From the NCBI GenBank assembly GCA_964402115.1, contig CAYOBW010000035.1:1-36915 (forward strand): a DNA stretch of 36,915 bases, in the 5' to 3' direction. The translations under genes were made by a program, and so were the position numbers. Positions 1 to 8,096 of this stretch are shown here, piece after piece; the stretch's first letter is position 1, and every line of letters starts with the position of its first letter. The DNA comes from CAYOBW01 sp964402115 (GTDB lineage Bacteria > Verrucomicrobiota > Kiritimatiellia > UBA8416 > CAYOBW01). The notes beneath the pieces were generated by a model, which was given only the letters and a program-made list of their open reading frames with translations, was not told the origin of the DNA and did no database searches.

Positions 1-46
1 AAGCGAACCGGGTATTGGAGCCTGCAGGTGTCTGGGTTGCGCTCAT
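1..46 (-). CDS. Start of a gene leaving the left edge (partial)
   Basis: An ATG on the minus strand (complement of 44-46) is preceded at good spacing by AAAGGA (about 52-57). The frame stays open for the 15 codons available, reading MSATQTPAGSNTRFA. It lies downstream of the glycosidase-like gene ending at 262 and points the same way, so it could be the next gene of that transcription unit, about 215 bases further on. Too little is visible to name a family. The start call rests only on the ribosome-binding site and the open frame. Confidence 0.4.
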   Translation of the reverse strand, partial: MSATQTPAGSNTRFA

Positions 47-261
47 GGGTTCCTTTCTTATGCGGGCGGATACTGACGACTGCCTGCGGGAAAGGCAAGT
101 CGGAAGTAACGCCCAGTCCTGGATCGGCTGCTGTTACCGGCGTTCTGGCACGCGGCGGTGCGTTTTGGGCAGGAGCAAGTGGTGATTCGCCGAGCCATAC
201 AACACGACCCGCGCACAATTCCATCTCGCTATCCTCATTCCTTTGGACAAGGTGAGGTCGC

Positions 262-3219
262 TCACTCCGCTACAATCACCGTCTGGTTCAGAGCCGGGGC
301 GGTGGGGGGCCAGGCGAGGGTGGCGCCGGCGGCGGTTTCCGCCGCGATCTGGTACTCGAAGTCGTCCGCGGCGGGCGGCAGCGTGGCCGTCCAGACCGCC
401 CGGCCGGCGTGGGTCGCGGCGAGCGTGCGCCAGTCGCCCTTGCCCAGCGGGCGGACCTTGACGACGACGCCCTTCACGGGCTGCCTGTCGAGCGCGATGA
501 TCCGGAGCGTGAGCGCCTCGCCCGGCGTCGCCGCGCCGCGCACGGAAAGCACCGTGATGCGGGGCGGTCCGGCGTAGGCGGGCGCCGGCGTGCAGGCCGG
601 GGGCAGGGGTGCGCCGAGCGCCTCGGCCAGCGCCTTGTCGTGCCCCTCCACGAACTGTCTCTGGCGCCGCGTGTGCTGCTCGAGGTTGGCAATGGTGCCG
701 AGTTCGCCGGGTGTGTCGGCGATGGCGGTCTGGTGGGTCAGCAGGCGCGTCCACGCGTCGGCCAGCGCCATGCGCGCAGTCAGCGCCTCGCCGGCCCGCT
801 CCCGCTTCCGGGCGACATCCTTTTCCGCGGCGACGGCGGCCAACTCCCGGTCGAGCCGGCCGCGGCCGCAGCAGACTTCCGCCATGGCCGCCATGCCGCG
901 GTAGGTGTTCAGCCAGTAGTCGAAACGTTCCAGGTTCCCCGCGCCCTTGACCTGCACCCGGAGGGCGGCGAGTTCGTCCACGAAGGCGTATTGCTTCCGC
1001 GCCTGCTCCCACGGCTCGCCCCTGGCCACCAGGTCGCCGGGGCCGGACTTCCAGTCGCTGGCCTGGGGCAGCTGCACGCCGTCGAGGCGGGCGAACAGCC
1101 GGCCCGCCGGCTCGGCCACGGCGGCACCGAAATGGGCACGGGCGAAGTCCACGTAGAACGCCTCGATCGGCATCGCGCGCTGGCGCGGCGACGGGGCACC
1201 GCCGCCCGCGACGCGGTCGGCCTCGTAGTCACCCGCCTTGCCGCCGCCGCAGTTGACCCGGCGCGCGAAAGGCTCGCCGGCCAGTTGGTTGCTGGCCCGG
1301 GTCCGCCCCTCCACGACGATGCCGGCGATGCAGGGGAACTCGACGACGGGCGTAAAGTCCACGCGGAGGCAGCCGTTCGTGACTGCCGTGTCCGGGAACG
1401 CATAGGTCAACGCCTTGTTCTGGCCGACCCGGGCGAAGACGTCGAGGTTCGTGACCACCGGCCGGCCCTGGAGGCTGACGCCGAAGACGCGCTTGCCGGC
1501 GGCGGTGTAGTGCGGTTCGTTGAACTGCAGGGTGACGGTGTAGGTCCCGTCCGGGACGGTGAGGTTGTACGCGTTGAGGTTATACCGCACGTTCTGGTAC
1601 ACGGCCTGGGGCGTTGCGCCGGCATCCGCCACCGGCGCGGTGAAGGCGGCGGTGTTGCCGCCGGCGGCGCCATCGCTGACCTTCTGGGTCTTGACCGGCC
1701 TGGCATCGAAGTCGGCCGGCACCCAGCTCTGATCCCACGCGGCGCCGGCGAGGGCCGCGACGTTGGCGGAAAGGGCCTTGGTGCGCCAGTGAATGCCGAG
1801 CAGGCCGGTGCAGCCGAAGCGGCGCGCGTCCACGGCGTCGTGGCGCATGCGCGCGGCCCAGGGCTGCGGGCCGACGAGGTTCGGGTCGTTCTCCATCCAC
1901 GGGATCGCCCACTTCGGACGGCCGACGATATTCGCGAAGGCCGGTTCGACGCCCTCATGGCCGACCTGCCGGTTGATGCAGCTCAGCGGGCTGTTCTTCG
2001 GCAGGAACGCGTCGAGTGCGGCACGATCATGCTGCGGGCCCAGCACCCAGCCGCTTGTGGCGAGGGTGAACGGGTTGCCGAGCGACTGGAGCGCGTCGAG
2101 GGCGGCCTGGATGTCGCGTGTCGTGGCCTCGAACTGCTGCGGGTTGTTGCCGCCCCAGGTCCAGCCCTCCGGCGTCCAGAGCCAGTAGTAGTCCACGGGG
2201 CTGGTGGCGGCGATGCGCTTGAACATGCCGGTGTACAGCTCGCGCACGACGGCCGGGTCGGCGGGGTTGCGGCCCTGCTGCCTGAGCCGCGCCTGGACCG
2301 CCTTCGGTATCGTCAGCGGGGTCTCCGTGCCGATGCAGGTCTTCACGCCGAGCCGGCGGGCGTGCGCGGTGACCACGGCCAGCTGCCGGCCGACCCGGTT
2401 GAAAAGCTCCGCGCCCTGTTCCGGCGTCGATGGCGTGGGCAGCAAGCCCTGCATGACGTCCGGGCCGTAGTCGTCGGCCGCGAACAGCAGCGAGGCCCCG
2501 CCGGCGAACTCGCTGGTCCGCGTGGTTGCGTAGCCCCACATGCCGCCGCGCAGCGTGCTGGCCCACTGCGAGGCATAGCCGAACGCGACGGCGCCGTCCG
2601 GTCCCACGTCCTGAGGGAGCCCGATCCAGACGAGCGGCTCGGGGCCGACGCCGCCCTCCGGGTAGCAGTGCAGGCCGAGGAAGTTCATGCGCAGCTTGGC
2701 CAGCTGCGACACGTACGCGAGGTAGTCGTCCTGGTTCCACCAGTCCGGCCCCTCGGGGAAGTCGTGGAACGGCTGGATGCCGCGGGTGTCGAACAGGGGC
2801 GCGCCGGTCTCGTTGACGGCGGGCAGTTCCCGCAGCCGCTCGTCGGGCACCACGTCGCCGTGCAGGTAGAAGCGCACGCCGAGCAGCTCCGCGTACCGGT
2901 AGGCGCCGTAAAGCAAACCCAGATCGCTGCCGCCGCTGATGGTCACGCTGCGGTCGCGCGTCTCCAGGCGGTACGCGTCGGTGGCCAGCGCGGGGTCCAC
3001 CCGCAGGACGAGCACGTCGCTGTTCGCCGGCAGCTTGTCCGCCAGCGCCGGCAGCTCGCCCGTCCGCACGTAGAGGTAACGCCGCACTTCGCGCAGGGCC
3101 AGCGCCGTGCGCGCCGTGGCCTTCTCAGGGCGCACGATTTGCGGAACGCCCGCGTGCGCGGTGACACCGACGCCCAGCAGACACAGCAGACACAACACGG
3201 CAAAGACGGTCAGGCGCAT
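262..3219 (-). CDS. Secreted glycosidase-like protein with malectin-like domain
   Basis: 985 residues with a clear signal peptide (hydrophobic residues 3-20, cleavage after TAHA). Residues about 25-140 resemble the N-terminal alpha/beta domain that precedes the barrel in alpha-glucuronidase-type (GH67-like) enzymes, including the LLYGAYRYAELLGVRFYLHG segment. Residues about 150-500 look like a TIM-barrel region rich in Trp, Asp and Glu. Residues about 530-640 look malectin-like (YNLNAYNL, GTYTVTLQFNEPHY, VVTNLDVFARVG), a fold that binds carbohydrate. The last 100 residues look like an Ig/FN3-type beta domain. The start has AAGGAGT seven bases upstream. It is divergent from an AraC regulator 143 bases away, which suggests substrate-controlled expression. 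A role in plant or algal polysaccharide breakdown is inferred; catalytic residues and substrate are not assigned. Confidence 0.72.
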   Translation of the reverse strand: MRLTVFAVLCLLCLLGVGVTAHAGVPQIVRPEKATARTALALREVRRYLYVRTGELPALADKLPANSDVLVLRVDPALATDAYRLETRDRSVTISGGSDLGLLYGAYRYAELLGVRFYLHGDVVPDERLRELPAVNETGAPLFDTRGIQPFHDFPEGPDWWNQDDYLAYVSQLAKLRMNFLGLHCYPEGGVGPEPLVWIGLPQDVGPDGAVAFGYASQWASTLRGGMWGYATTRTSEFAGGASLLFAADDYGPDVMQGLLPTPSTPEQGAELFNRVGRQLAVVTAHARRLGVKTCIGTETPLTIPKAVQARLRQQGRNPADPAVVRELYTGMFKRIAATSPVDYYWLWTPEGWTWGGNNPQQFEATTRDIQAALDALQSLGNPFTLATSGWVLGPQHDRAALDAFLPKNSPLSCINRQVGHEGVEPAFANIVGRPKWAIPWMENDPNLVGPQPWAARMRHDAVDARRFGCTGLLGIHWRTKALSANVAALAGAAWDQSWVPADFDARPVKTQKVSDGAAGGNTAAFTAPVADAGATPQAVYQNVRYNLNAYNLTVPDGTYTVTLQFNEPHYTAAGKRVFGVSLQGRPVVTNLDVFARVGQNKALTYAFPDTAVTNGCLRVDFTPVVEFPCIAGIVVEGRTRASNQLAGEPFARRVNCGGGKAGDYEADRVAGGGAPSPRQRAMPIEAFYVDFARAHFGAAVAEPAGRLFARLDGVQLPQASDWKSGPGDLVARGEPWEQARKQYAFVDELAALRVQVKGAGNLERFDYWLNTYRGMAAMAEVCCGRGRLDRELAAVAAEKDVARKRERAGEALTARMALADAWTRLLTHQTAIADTPGELGTIANLEQHTRRQRQFVEGHDKALAEALGAPLPPACTPAPAYAGPPRITVLSVRGAATPGEALTLRIIALDRQPVKGVVVKVRPLGKGDWRTLAATHAGRAVWTATLPPAADDFEYQIAAETAAGATLAWPPTAPALNQTVIVAE

Positions 3220-3362
3220 GTGCTTACTCCTTACGTTGGGTTACCACAGGCTCGGCAGTCTACCCGCCGGTCCGCGTGGCAGGAATGGCTCCGAGTGGCG
3301 CATGCCTAGACAGAATTCGCCTCTTGACACGTCGAACCGGCTGCGCCACCGTACCGCCAGAT
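3220..3362. promoter_or_regulatory. Divergent control region between glycosidase and AraC genes
   Basis: This 143-base gap separates two divergent genes and must hold both promoters if they are independently transcribed. A consensus TTGACA lies at 3324-3329 on the plus strand, but no good -10 box follows at normal spacing, so the exact promoter is unsettled. No clear operator repeat was found by eye. AraC proteins commonly act on a divergent neighbour from such a region. Confidence 0.3.
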
Positions 3363-4292
3363 ATGCAGCGGATCGGTCATTTGGCGGCTGCCGCGGCAGG
3401 GCGTGCGCGGCCGGTGGTGCGCAACGGGAGTCGTCTGCAGCTTGGCTACCTGTACGGCGGGGTGGTGACGTACCAAGCGGGCGAGATCCTTTGCCCCCGC
3501 TTGTTGACCGATTTCGAGCTGGTGCTGGTCATCGAGGGCGATGTGTCGTACACCTCCGACGGCCGGACCTACGCCATTCCCCCGGGCGGCATGGTTTTCG
3601 GACGGCCGGGCTTCCACGAAGCGTACCGCTGGGATGAGCGGGGCCGCACCCGGCATGCGTACATCCATTTCGGCATAGACGAAATTCCCGCCGACTGGCC
3701 GGCGTGCGAGGCTTGGCCCCGCACGCATCCGCAGCCTGACCCTGTGGTGGCGGCCCTCTTCCGGCATGTGCTGCAGCACGTTTGGGAACACCCGCGCTGG
3801 CCGGCCATGGCGCCGGGGCCGGGGGACTGCCGGCTCGTGGAGGCGCTGATCGACGCCTTTCTTGAGAAGCAGCACACGGAGGCCGAGCGCATCGAGTCCG
3901 AGCGGCCCGAGCCTGTGCGCCGGGCGCTGAAGCGGATGCGGGAGATTATCGACGAGGACGCCCAGCGGTCGGTCAGCCTCGCGGACCTCGCCCGGGCGGC
4001 AGGGGTCACGGAGAAACACCTGTGCCGGCTTTTCGCGCGCACCCTGGGCCACACGCCCGTGCGGACCTACAACCTGCTGCGCCTGCAGTTGGGTCTGGCG
4101 CTGCTGTCACGCTCGAACCTGGCGGTCAAGGAAATTGCCCTGCGTTGCGGCTACGAGAACGCCTTCCACTTCTCGCGTGTCTTCGGAAAAGCCTTCGGCG
4201 CGGCGCCGACGCGCGTGCGCGAGGCTCTGCTGCGCGGACAAGTTCCACCGAACCCGCTGCCCACCGATCTCACGCCGCGGATCTATTGGTAG
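3363..4292 (+). CDS. AraC/XylS family transcriptional regulator
   Basis: 309 residues from the ATG at 3363. An upstream in-frame ATG at 3276 would add 29 residues of unlikely sequence, so the start is a judgement. The N-terminal half is a cupin-like sensing domain (LVLVIEGDVSYTSDGRTY, IPPGGMVFGRPGFHEAYRW), typical of AraC proteins that bind sugars. The C-terminal hundred residues carry the two helix-turn-helix motifs: SLADLARAAGVTEKHLCRLF, and VKEIALRCGYENAFHFSRVF followed by KAFGAAPTRVR, the family signature. It is divergent from the secreted glycosidase-like gene, so it probably controls that gene in response to a breakdown product. This is inference from arrangement. Confidence 0.9.
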   Translation: MQRIGHLAAAAAGRARPVVRNGSRLQLGYLYGGVVTYQAGEILCPRLLTDFELVLVIEGDVSYTSDGRTYAIPPGGMVFGRPGFHEAYRWDERGRTRHAYIHFGIDEIPADWPACEAWPRTHPQPDPVVAALFRHVLQHVWEHPRWPAMAPGPGDCRLVEALIDAFLEKQHTEAERIESERPEPVRRALKRMREIIDEDAQRSVSLADLARAAGVTEKHLCRLFARTLGHTPVRTYNLLRLQLGLALLSRSNLAVKEIALRCGYENAFHFSRVFGKAFGAAPTRVREALLRGQVPPNPLPTDLTPRIYW

Positions 4293-4295
4293 TTA

Positions 4296-4324
4296 TTGAC
4301 AGTCAAGCATCTCTGCGGTAGTTT
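4296..4324 (+). promoter_or_regulatory. Possible sigma70-type promoter for the pilus/secretion locus
   Basis: A perfect -35 TTGACA (4296-4301), a 17-base spacer and a weak -10 TAGTTT (4319-4324, three of six consensus bases) lie just after the AraC stop codon and about 118 bases before the PilT-type gene. The leader contains a 7-bp inverted repeat, GCGCCCT at 4360-4366 and AGGGCGC at 4391-4397. The call depends on sequence resemblance only. Confidence 0.33.
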
Positions 4325-4441
4325 TTCACCAACGACATGGGGTGTTCAGGCCCTGTCCGGCGCCCTGTCTGGTGGCCCAGTCCGCGGCAGAGGGCGCGCT
4401 GGACAACGGGTCTGCGTGCGTGACATTGATCGAAGGGACTT

Positions 4442-5503
4442 ATGTTAACGATGGAGCAACTGCTGCGGCAGATGTATGCGCGCGGCGCATCCGATTTATT
4501 GCTGACAGCCGGCACTCCCCCGCAGGCGCGCGTGAACGGCCTGCTGACGCCGCTGGACTTCCCTGTGCTGGATCCCGACACGCTGAAGAAACTGGCCGTT
4601 AGCGTGCTCAACGAAGAGCAGGTTGCACGCCTCCATGCGGACAAGAGCCTGGACCTGTCGATGGGCGTGGAGGGGTTGTCGCGCTTCCGCTTCAACATCT
4701 ACTTCCAGCGCAACACGCTGGCCATTGCCGTGCGGATGATTCCCTTTGCCATTCCCTCGTTCGAGGCGCTGTGCCTGCCCGAGGTGCTGAAGGACTTCTC
4801 CGCGCGGTCGAACGGTCTCCTGCTGGTGACCGGGCCGGCTGGCAGCGGGAAGTCAACCACGCTGGCCGCCATGATCGACTACATCAACCAGACGCGGCAC
4901 GTGCATGTCGTCTGCATCGAGGATCCCATCGAGTACCTGCACACCCACCGCCGCAGCGTCATCGACCAGCGCGAGGTCATGGAGGATACGCACACGTTCG
5001 CCGACGCCCTGCGCGGTGTTTTCCGGCAGTCGCCCGACGTGATCATGGTGGGCGAGATGCGCGACCTGGAGACAACCCAGTTGGTGATGACCCTGGCGGA
5101 GACCGGGCACCTGATCCTGGCCACGCTCCACACGCAGGACGCCACGCACGCGATCAACCGGGTGGTGGACATGTATCCGGCGGACCAGCAGTCGCAGATT
5201 TACTCGCAACTGTCGCTCGTGCTTCTGGGGGTGATGTCGCAACAACTCGTGGTGAGTCCGGACGGTGCGCGGCGGGTGCTGGCCTACGAACTGATGAACG
5301 TCAACAACGCGATTCGTAACTTGATTCGCGAGGCCCAGCTGCAGCAGATCTACTCGGTGATCCAGACCAGCCGGGCCGAGAACATGGTCACGATGAACGA
5401 CTCGCTGCGCGCGCTCGTGGACCGCCGTTTGATCGATGCGAAGGCGGCTCTGACCAAATCTCCGCGCCCGAAAGAACTGGCACGGCTGCTGAAGATCGCC
5501 TAG
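4442..5503 (+). CDS. pilT: PilT-type twitching motility ATPase
   Basis: 353 residues, the usual PilT length. Hexameric cytoplasmic ATPase that drives pilus retraction. Walker A is GPAGSGKST (131-139), the Asp box CIEDPIEY (158-165), Walker B DVIMVGEMRD (199-208) and the His box TGHLILATLHT (221-231). The AIRNLIREAQLQQI segment is the conserved PilT C-terminal motif, separating it from PilB/GspE, and there is no Cys-rich zinc module. GAAGGGA precedes the ATG; a second ATG lies three codons in. It opens a plus-strand block with the secretin starting 35 bases downstream. Retraction ATPases are absent from ordinary type II secretion systems, so the locus is pilus-like in this respect. PilU is the alternative, as both share these motifs. 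Confidence 0.9.
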   Translation: MLTMEQLLRQMYARGASDLLLTAGTPPQARVNGLLTPLDFPVLDPDTLKKLAVSVLNEEQVARLHADKSLDLSMGVEGLSRFRFNIYFQRNTLAIAVRMIPFAIPSFEALCLPEVLKDFSARSNGLLLVTGPAGSGKSTTLAAMIDYINQTRHVHVVCIEDPIEYLHTHRRSVIDQREVMEDTHTFADALRGVFRQSPDVIMVGEMRDLETTQLVMTLAETGHLILATLHTQDATHAINRVVDMYPADQQSQIYSQLSLVLLGVMSQQLVVSPDGARRVLAYELMNVNNAIRNLIREAQLQQIYSVIQTSRAENMVTMNDSLRALVDRRLIDAKAALTKSPRPKELARLLKIA

Positions 5504-5538
5504 GATGCATCTGAGTTTTGAATAAGGGAGGCATGTCG

Positions 5539-8076
5539 ATGAGCAATAGAACAGGGCGGCGGCCAAACCGGGCGGAGCGATCTCCTGCGCGACAGGTATG
5601 GGGGGCCGTGGCCACGGGCTGCGGGATGCTGTCGGCCTGCGCGGCAACGGCGGGTACGGACGCCTTCCTGCTGCTGCCGACCGGCCGGTCGGTGACAGGG
5701 GCTGTCGTCGTCGAACGTGGCGACGCCCAAGCCGCGCCGGCTGCGTTGCGCCAGGTGTTGCCGCTCGAGTCCGTTGCCGTGCCTCCGGCTGACCTATCGG
5801 CGGCGAGCGGCCTGGCCGAGACCGTCGGGCAGGCGACCGGCGCAGCCCCCGCGCTGGCGGCGGTGACCCTGCCGGCGGCGGTGTTGCCACCCGAGCTGCC
5901 CGAGCCGGCCGCGCCCGAGGTCGTGACGTTGGCGCCGGTTGTGACGGAGCCCACGCCGCCTCCGGCCGACCTATCGGCGGCGAGTGGCCCGGCCGAGACC
6001 GTTGGGCAGGCGAGCGGCGCGGCGCCTGCGCCGGCGGCGGTGACCCTGCCGGCGGCGGTGCTGCCGCCCGAGTTGCCTGAGCCGGCCGCGCCCGTGGTCG
6101 TGACGTTGGCGCCAGTTGTGACGGAGCCCACGCCGCCGGCGGTGTCTGAAGTGCCGGCTCCCATCCAGGTGCCCGTGCCCGTGATCGCGCCCGTCGCGGC
6201 GGATAGCGCGCTGACGCCTGTGGTCGTGGCCGCTGTGACGAATGCTCCCGCGCTGAAGCCGGCCCCGGCCGCAGCCCCGGTTCCCGTCGTGAGCGAGCCG
6301 GTGGCCCCCGTCGCGGCGCTGCCGCCCGAGTTGCCGCCGGTGGCCGAGCCGCCCAAGGCTGTCGTCGTCGCTGCTCCCGTTGTGAATCCGCCCGCGCCAG
6401 CCGTTGAAACGCCCGTGGTCGTCACCCCGCCCGTGGTGGTGACCGAGCCCGTGGTCGTCACCCCGCCCGTGGTGGTGACGCCGCCCGCGGTGACGTCGCC
6501 CGCCGCGTCGCTTCCCGCCGTGGCGCCCGCCCCTGCGCCCGCGCTGGAGGTCCCCCCCGCCGCCGTACCGGAGGCCGTCGTGGGTGACCGGGTGACGCTC
6601 AATGTGCAACGCGGCAGCCTGCACGATGTCCTCACCGCGTTCTCGCAGCAAACGGGGCGCAGCGTGGTGGTTGGCCCGACCGTAACCAACACCGTGACCG
6701 TGCGTCTCAGCAACACGCCGTGGATGGAGGCGTTGGAAGTCATCCTGCGGCCTTACGGCTACGGCTACCGGATGGTGGGCGACACGCTGGTGGTTGACAA
6801 GCAGGAACGTCTGAACGCCGGTGAGGCCGTCGAACCGCTGACCTACCGGGTGTTCGTGCTGAAGTACCTGGACGCCATGGGTGTCAAGGAGATGATCGCC
6901 AGCTTGCTTTCGCCCCGCGGCAAGATCACCACCGTGAGCCAGCGCACCCAGCACGGCTGGGAGTTCGCAAAGTCACAGCGCAGCGGGGGTGGCGGGAGCA
7001 GCGGGGGTGGCGGGAGCTCCGGCGGCGGTTCCGGTTCGGATGGCGGGAAGCGGGAACGGGTGGCCGCGGATGTCCAGAAGCAGGAGGAGCAGGACAAGCT
7101 GCGCAGCAAGACCATCGTCATTTCGGACGTCGCGGCCGTGGTGCAGACCGTCGAGACCCTGCTGCTGCAGGTGGATTGCATGCCGCAGCAGGTGCTGATC
7201 GAATCGCGCTTCGTCGAGGTGAACACGGGTGCACTGCGCGACATCGGCGTACAGCTGGCGACCGGCAACGGGATGGTGGGCATGCCGGGGGTCAACAGCA
7301 TCGGGCTCAAGGGCGGCTCGTCCGTCATGGGGGTGGGCGCCAATTCCATCAGCGGCACGATCAAGCCGGCGGCCTTCAAACCCGAAAGCGACAACCTGGA
7401 AGCCGTGCAGCCGTTCAACGCCGGCTTGTCGGTGCTCTTCTCGAAACTCAGCGACTCGCAGGTACAGGTGCTGCTGAACATGATGGAAGAAACCGGCTCG
7501 ATGAACGTGCTCTCCCAGCCGCGCATCCTGACGCTGAACAACCAGGAGGCAACCATCATGGTGGGCGAGAAGTATCCCATCATCCGCACGGACGTGACGG
7601 GCGGCACGGGCGGCAATTCGACGTCCACGAGCATCGATTACTGGGAGGATATCGGCATCCAGCTCAACGTCGTGCCGCAGATCTGCGACGGGGATTACAT
7701 CCGCTTGATGGTGCATCCGGCCGTGACGGCCCAGATCGGCACGGCTTCCGGGCGCACGGTGTCGAATGCGGGAGAGACGGTGACCCCCGTCACCGAGTAC
7801 CCGATCCTCTCCACGCGGGAGACGGAAACGCAGATCGTGCTGAAGAACGGGCAGACGGTGGTCATCGGCGGCATGCTGAAGGATGTCGAACACAAGACGG
7901 AGATCAAGGTGCCGTTCCTGGGTGACATTCCCGTGCTGGGCAACCTGTTCAAGCGCAAGACGACCAAGACCGAGAAGATCGACCTGCTCATCTTCCTGAC
8001 GGCGTCGGTGGTGACGCCGGAGGCGCAGGCTGAGGCGTCCGCCACGCGGGCCGGAGCGAGCACCGGGCGGCCGTAG
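5539..8076 (+). CDS. Secretin (PilQ/GspD family) with long Pro/Ala/Val-rich stalk
   Basis: 845 residues. The ATG at 5539 is preferred because GGGAGG (5526-5531) is seven bases upstream; the in-frame ATG at 5533 is too close. An N-terminal hydrophobic segment ending near ACAATAG looks like a signal peptide. Residues about 60-345 are a low-complexity Pro/Ala/Val-rich stretch with an internal duplication and VVVTPP repeats. An STN-type domain follows (about 350-425), then an N-type domain interrupted by a Gly/Ser loop (about 482-503), and the secretin core from about 630, ending with VPFLGDIPVLGNLFK (790-804). It would form the outer-membrane channel for the pilus or secreted substrates. No pilotin gene is visible, although the lipoprotein gene at 14988 is a possible accessory. 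The locus mixes PilQ-type and GspD-type features, so no symbol is given. Confidence 0.9.
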   Translation: MSNRTGRRPNRAERSPARQVWGAVATGCGMLSACAATAGTDAFLLLPTGRSVTGAVVVERGDAQAAPAALRQVLPLESVAVPPADLSAASGLAETVGQATGAAPALAAVTLPAAVLPPELPEPAAPEVVTLAPVVTEPTPPPADLSAASGPAETVGQASGAAPAPAAVTLPAAVLPPELPEPAAPVVVTLAPVVTEPTPPAVSEVPAPIQVPVPVIAPVAADSALTPVVVAAVTNAPALKPAPAAAPVPVVSEPVAPVAALPPELPPVAEPPKAVVVAAPVVNPPAPAVETPVVVTPPVVVTEPVVVTPPVVVTPPAVTSPAASLPAVAPAPAPALEVPPAAVPEAVVGDRVTLNVQRGSLHDVLTAFSQQTGRSVVVGPTVTNTVTVRLSNTPWMEALEVILRPYGYGYRMVGDTLVVDKQERLNAGEAVEPLTYRVFVLKYLDAMGVKEMIASLLSPRGKITTVSQRTQHGWEFAKSQRSGGGGSSGGGGSSGGGSGSDGGKRERVAADVQKQEEQDKLRSKTIVISDVAAVVQTVETLLLQVDCMPQQVLIESRFVEVNTGALRDIGVQLATGNGMVGMPGVNSIGLKGGSSVMGVGANSISGTIKPAAFKPESDNLEAVQPFNAGLSVLFSKLSDSQVQVLLNMMEETGSMNVLSQPRILTLNNQEATIMVGEKYPIIRTDVTGGTGGNSTSTSIDYWEDIGIQLNVVPQICDGDYIRLMVHPAVTAQIGTASGRTVSNAGETVTPVTEYPILSTRETETQIVLKNGQTVVIGGMLKDVEHKTEIKVPFLGDIPVLGNLFKRKTTKTEKIDLLIFLTASVVTPEAQAEASATRAGASTGRP
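5791..6137 (+). repeat. Internal tandem duplication in the secretin gene
   Basis: Two near-identical copies of about 170 bases (5791-5960 and 5968-6137) are offset by 177 bases, exactly 59 codons, so the frame is kept. Each encodes a segment beginning DLSAASG and ending VVTEPTPP. The few differences include synonymous changes and Leu/Pro and Glu/Val swaps, so the duplication is fairly recent but not fresh. A second short repetitive stretch of VVVTPP/VVVTEP units follows at about 6412-6500. Confidence 0.9.
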
Positions 8077-8096
8077 TCGGACGGGGAGCGGCGACA

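Noticed and set aside
409..3309. Very long open frame on the plus strand opposite the glycosidase-like gene
   Set aside because: The antisense frame has the Arg/Val/His/Gly-rich composition expected from GC-rich codon shadowing and no domain. The minus-strand frame has a signal peptide, domains and a good ribosome-binding site.
5791..6500. CRISPR-like repetition
   Set aside because: The repeats are long, in frame, in tandem and coding; there are no short regular repeats with unique spacers.
5388..6743. Thr/Gly/Ala-rich minus-strand frame opposite the secretin stalk
   Set aside because: It is the complement of the Pro/Ala/Val repeat region; the low complexity follows from the repeats rather than from a gene.
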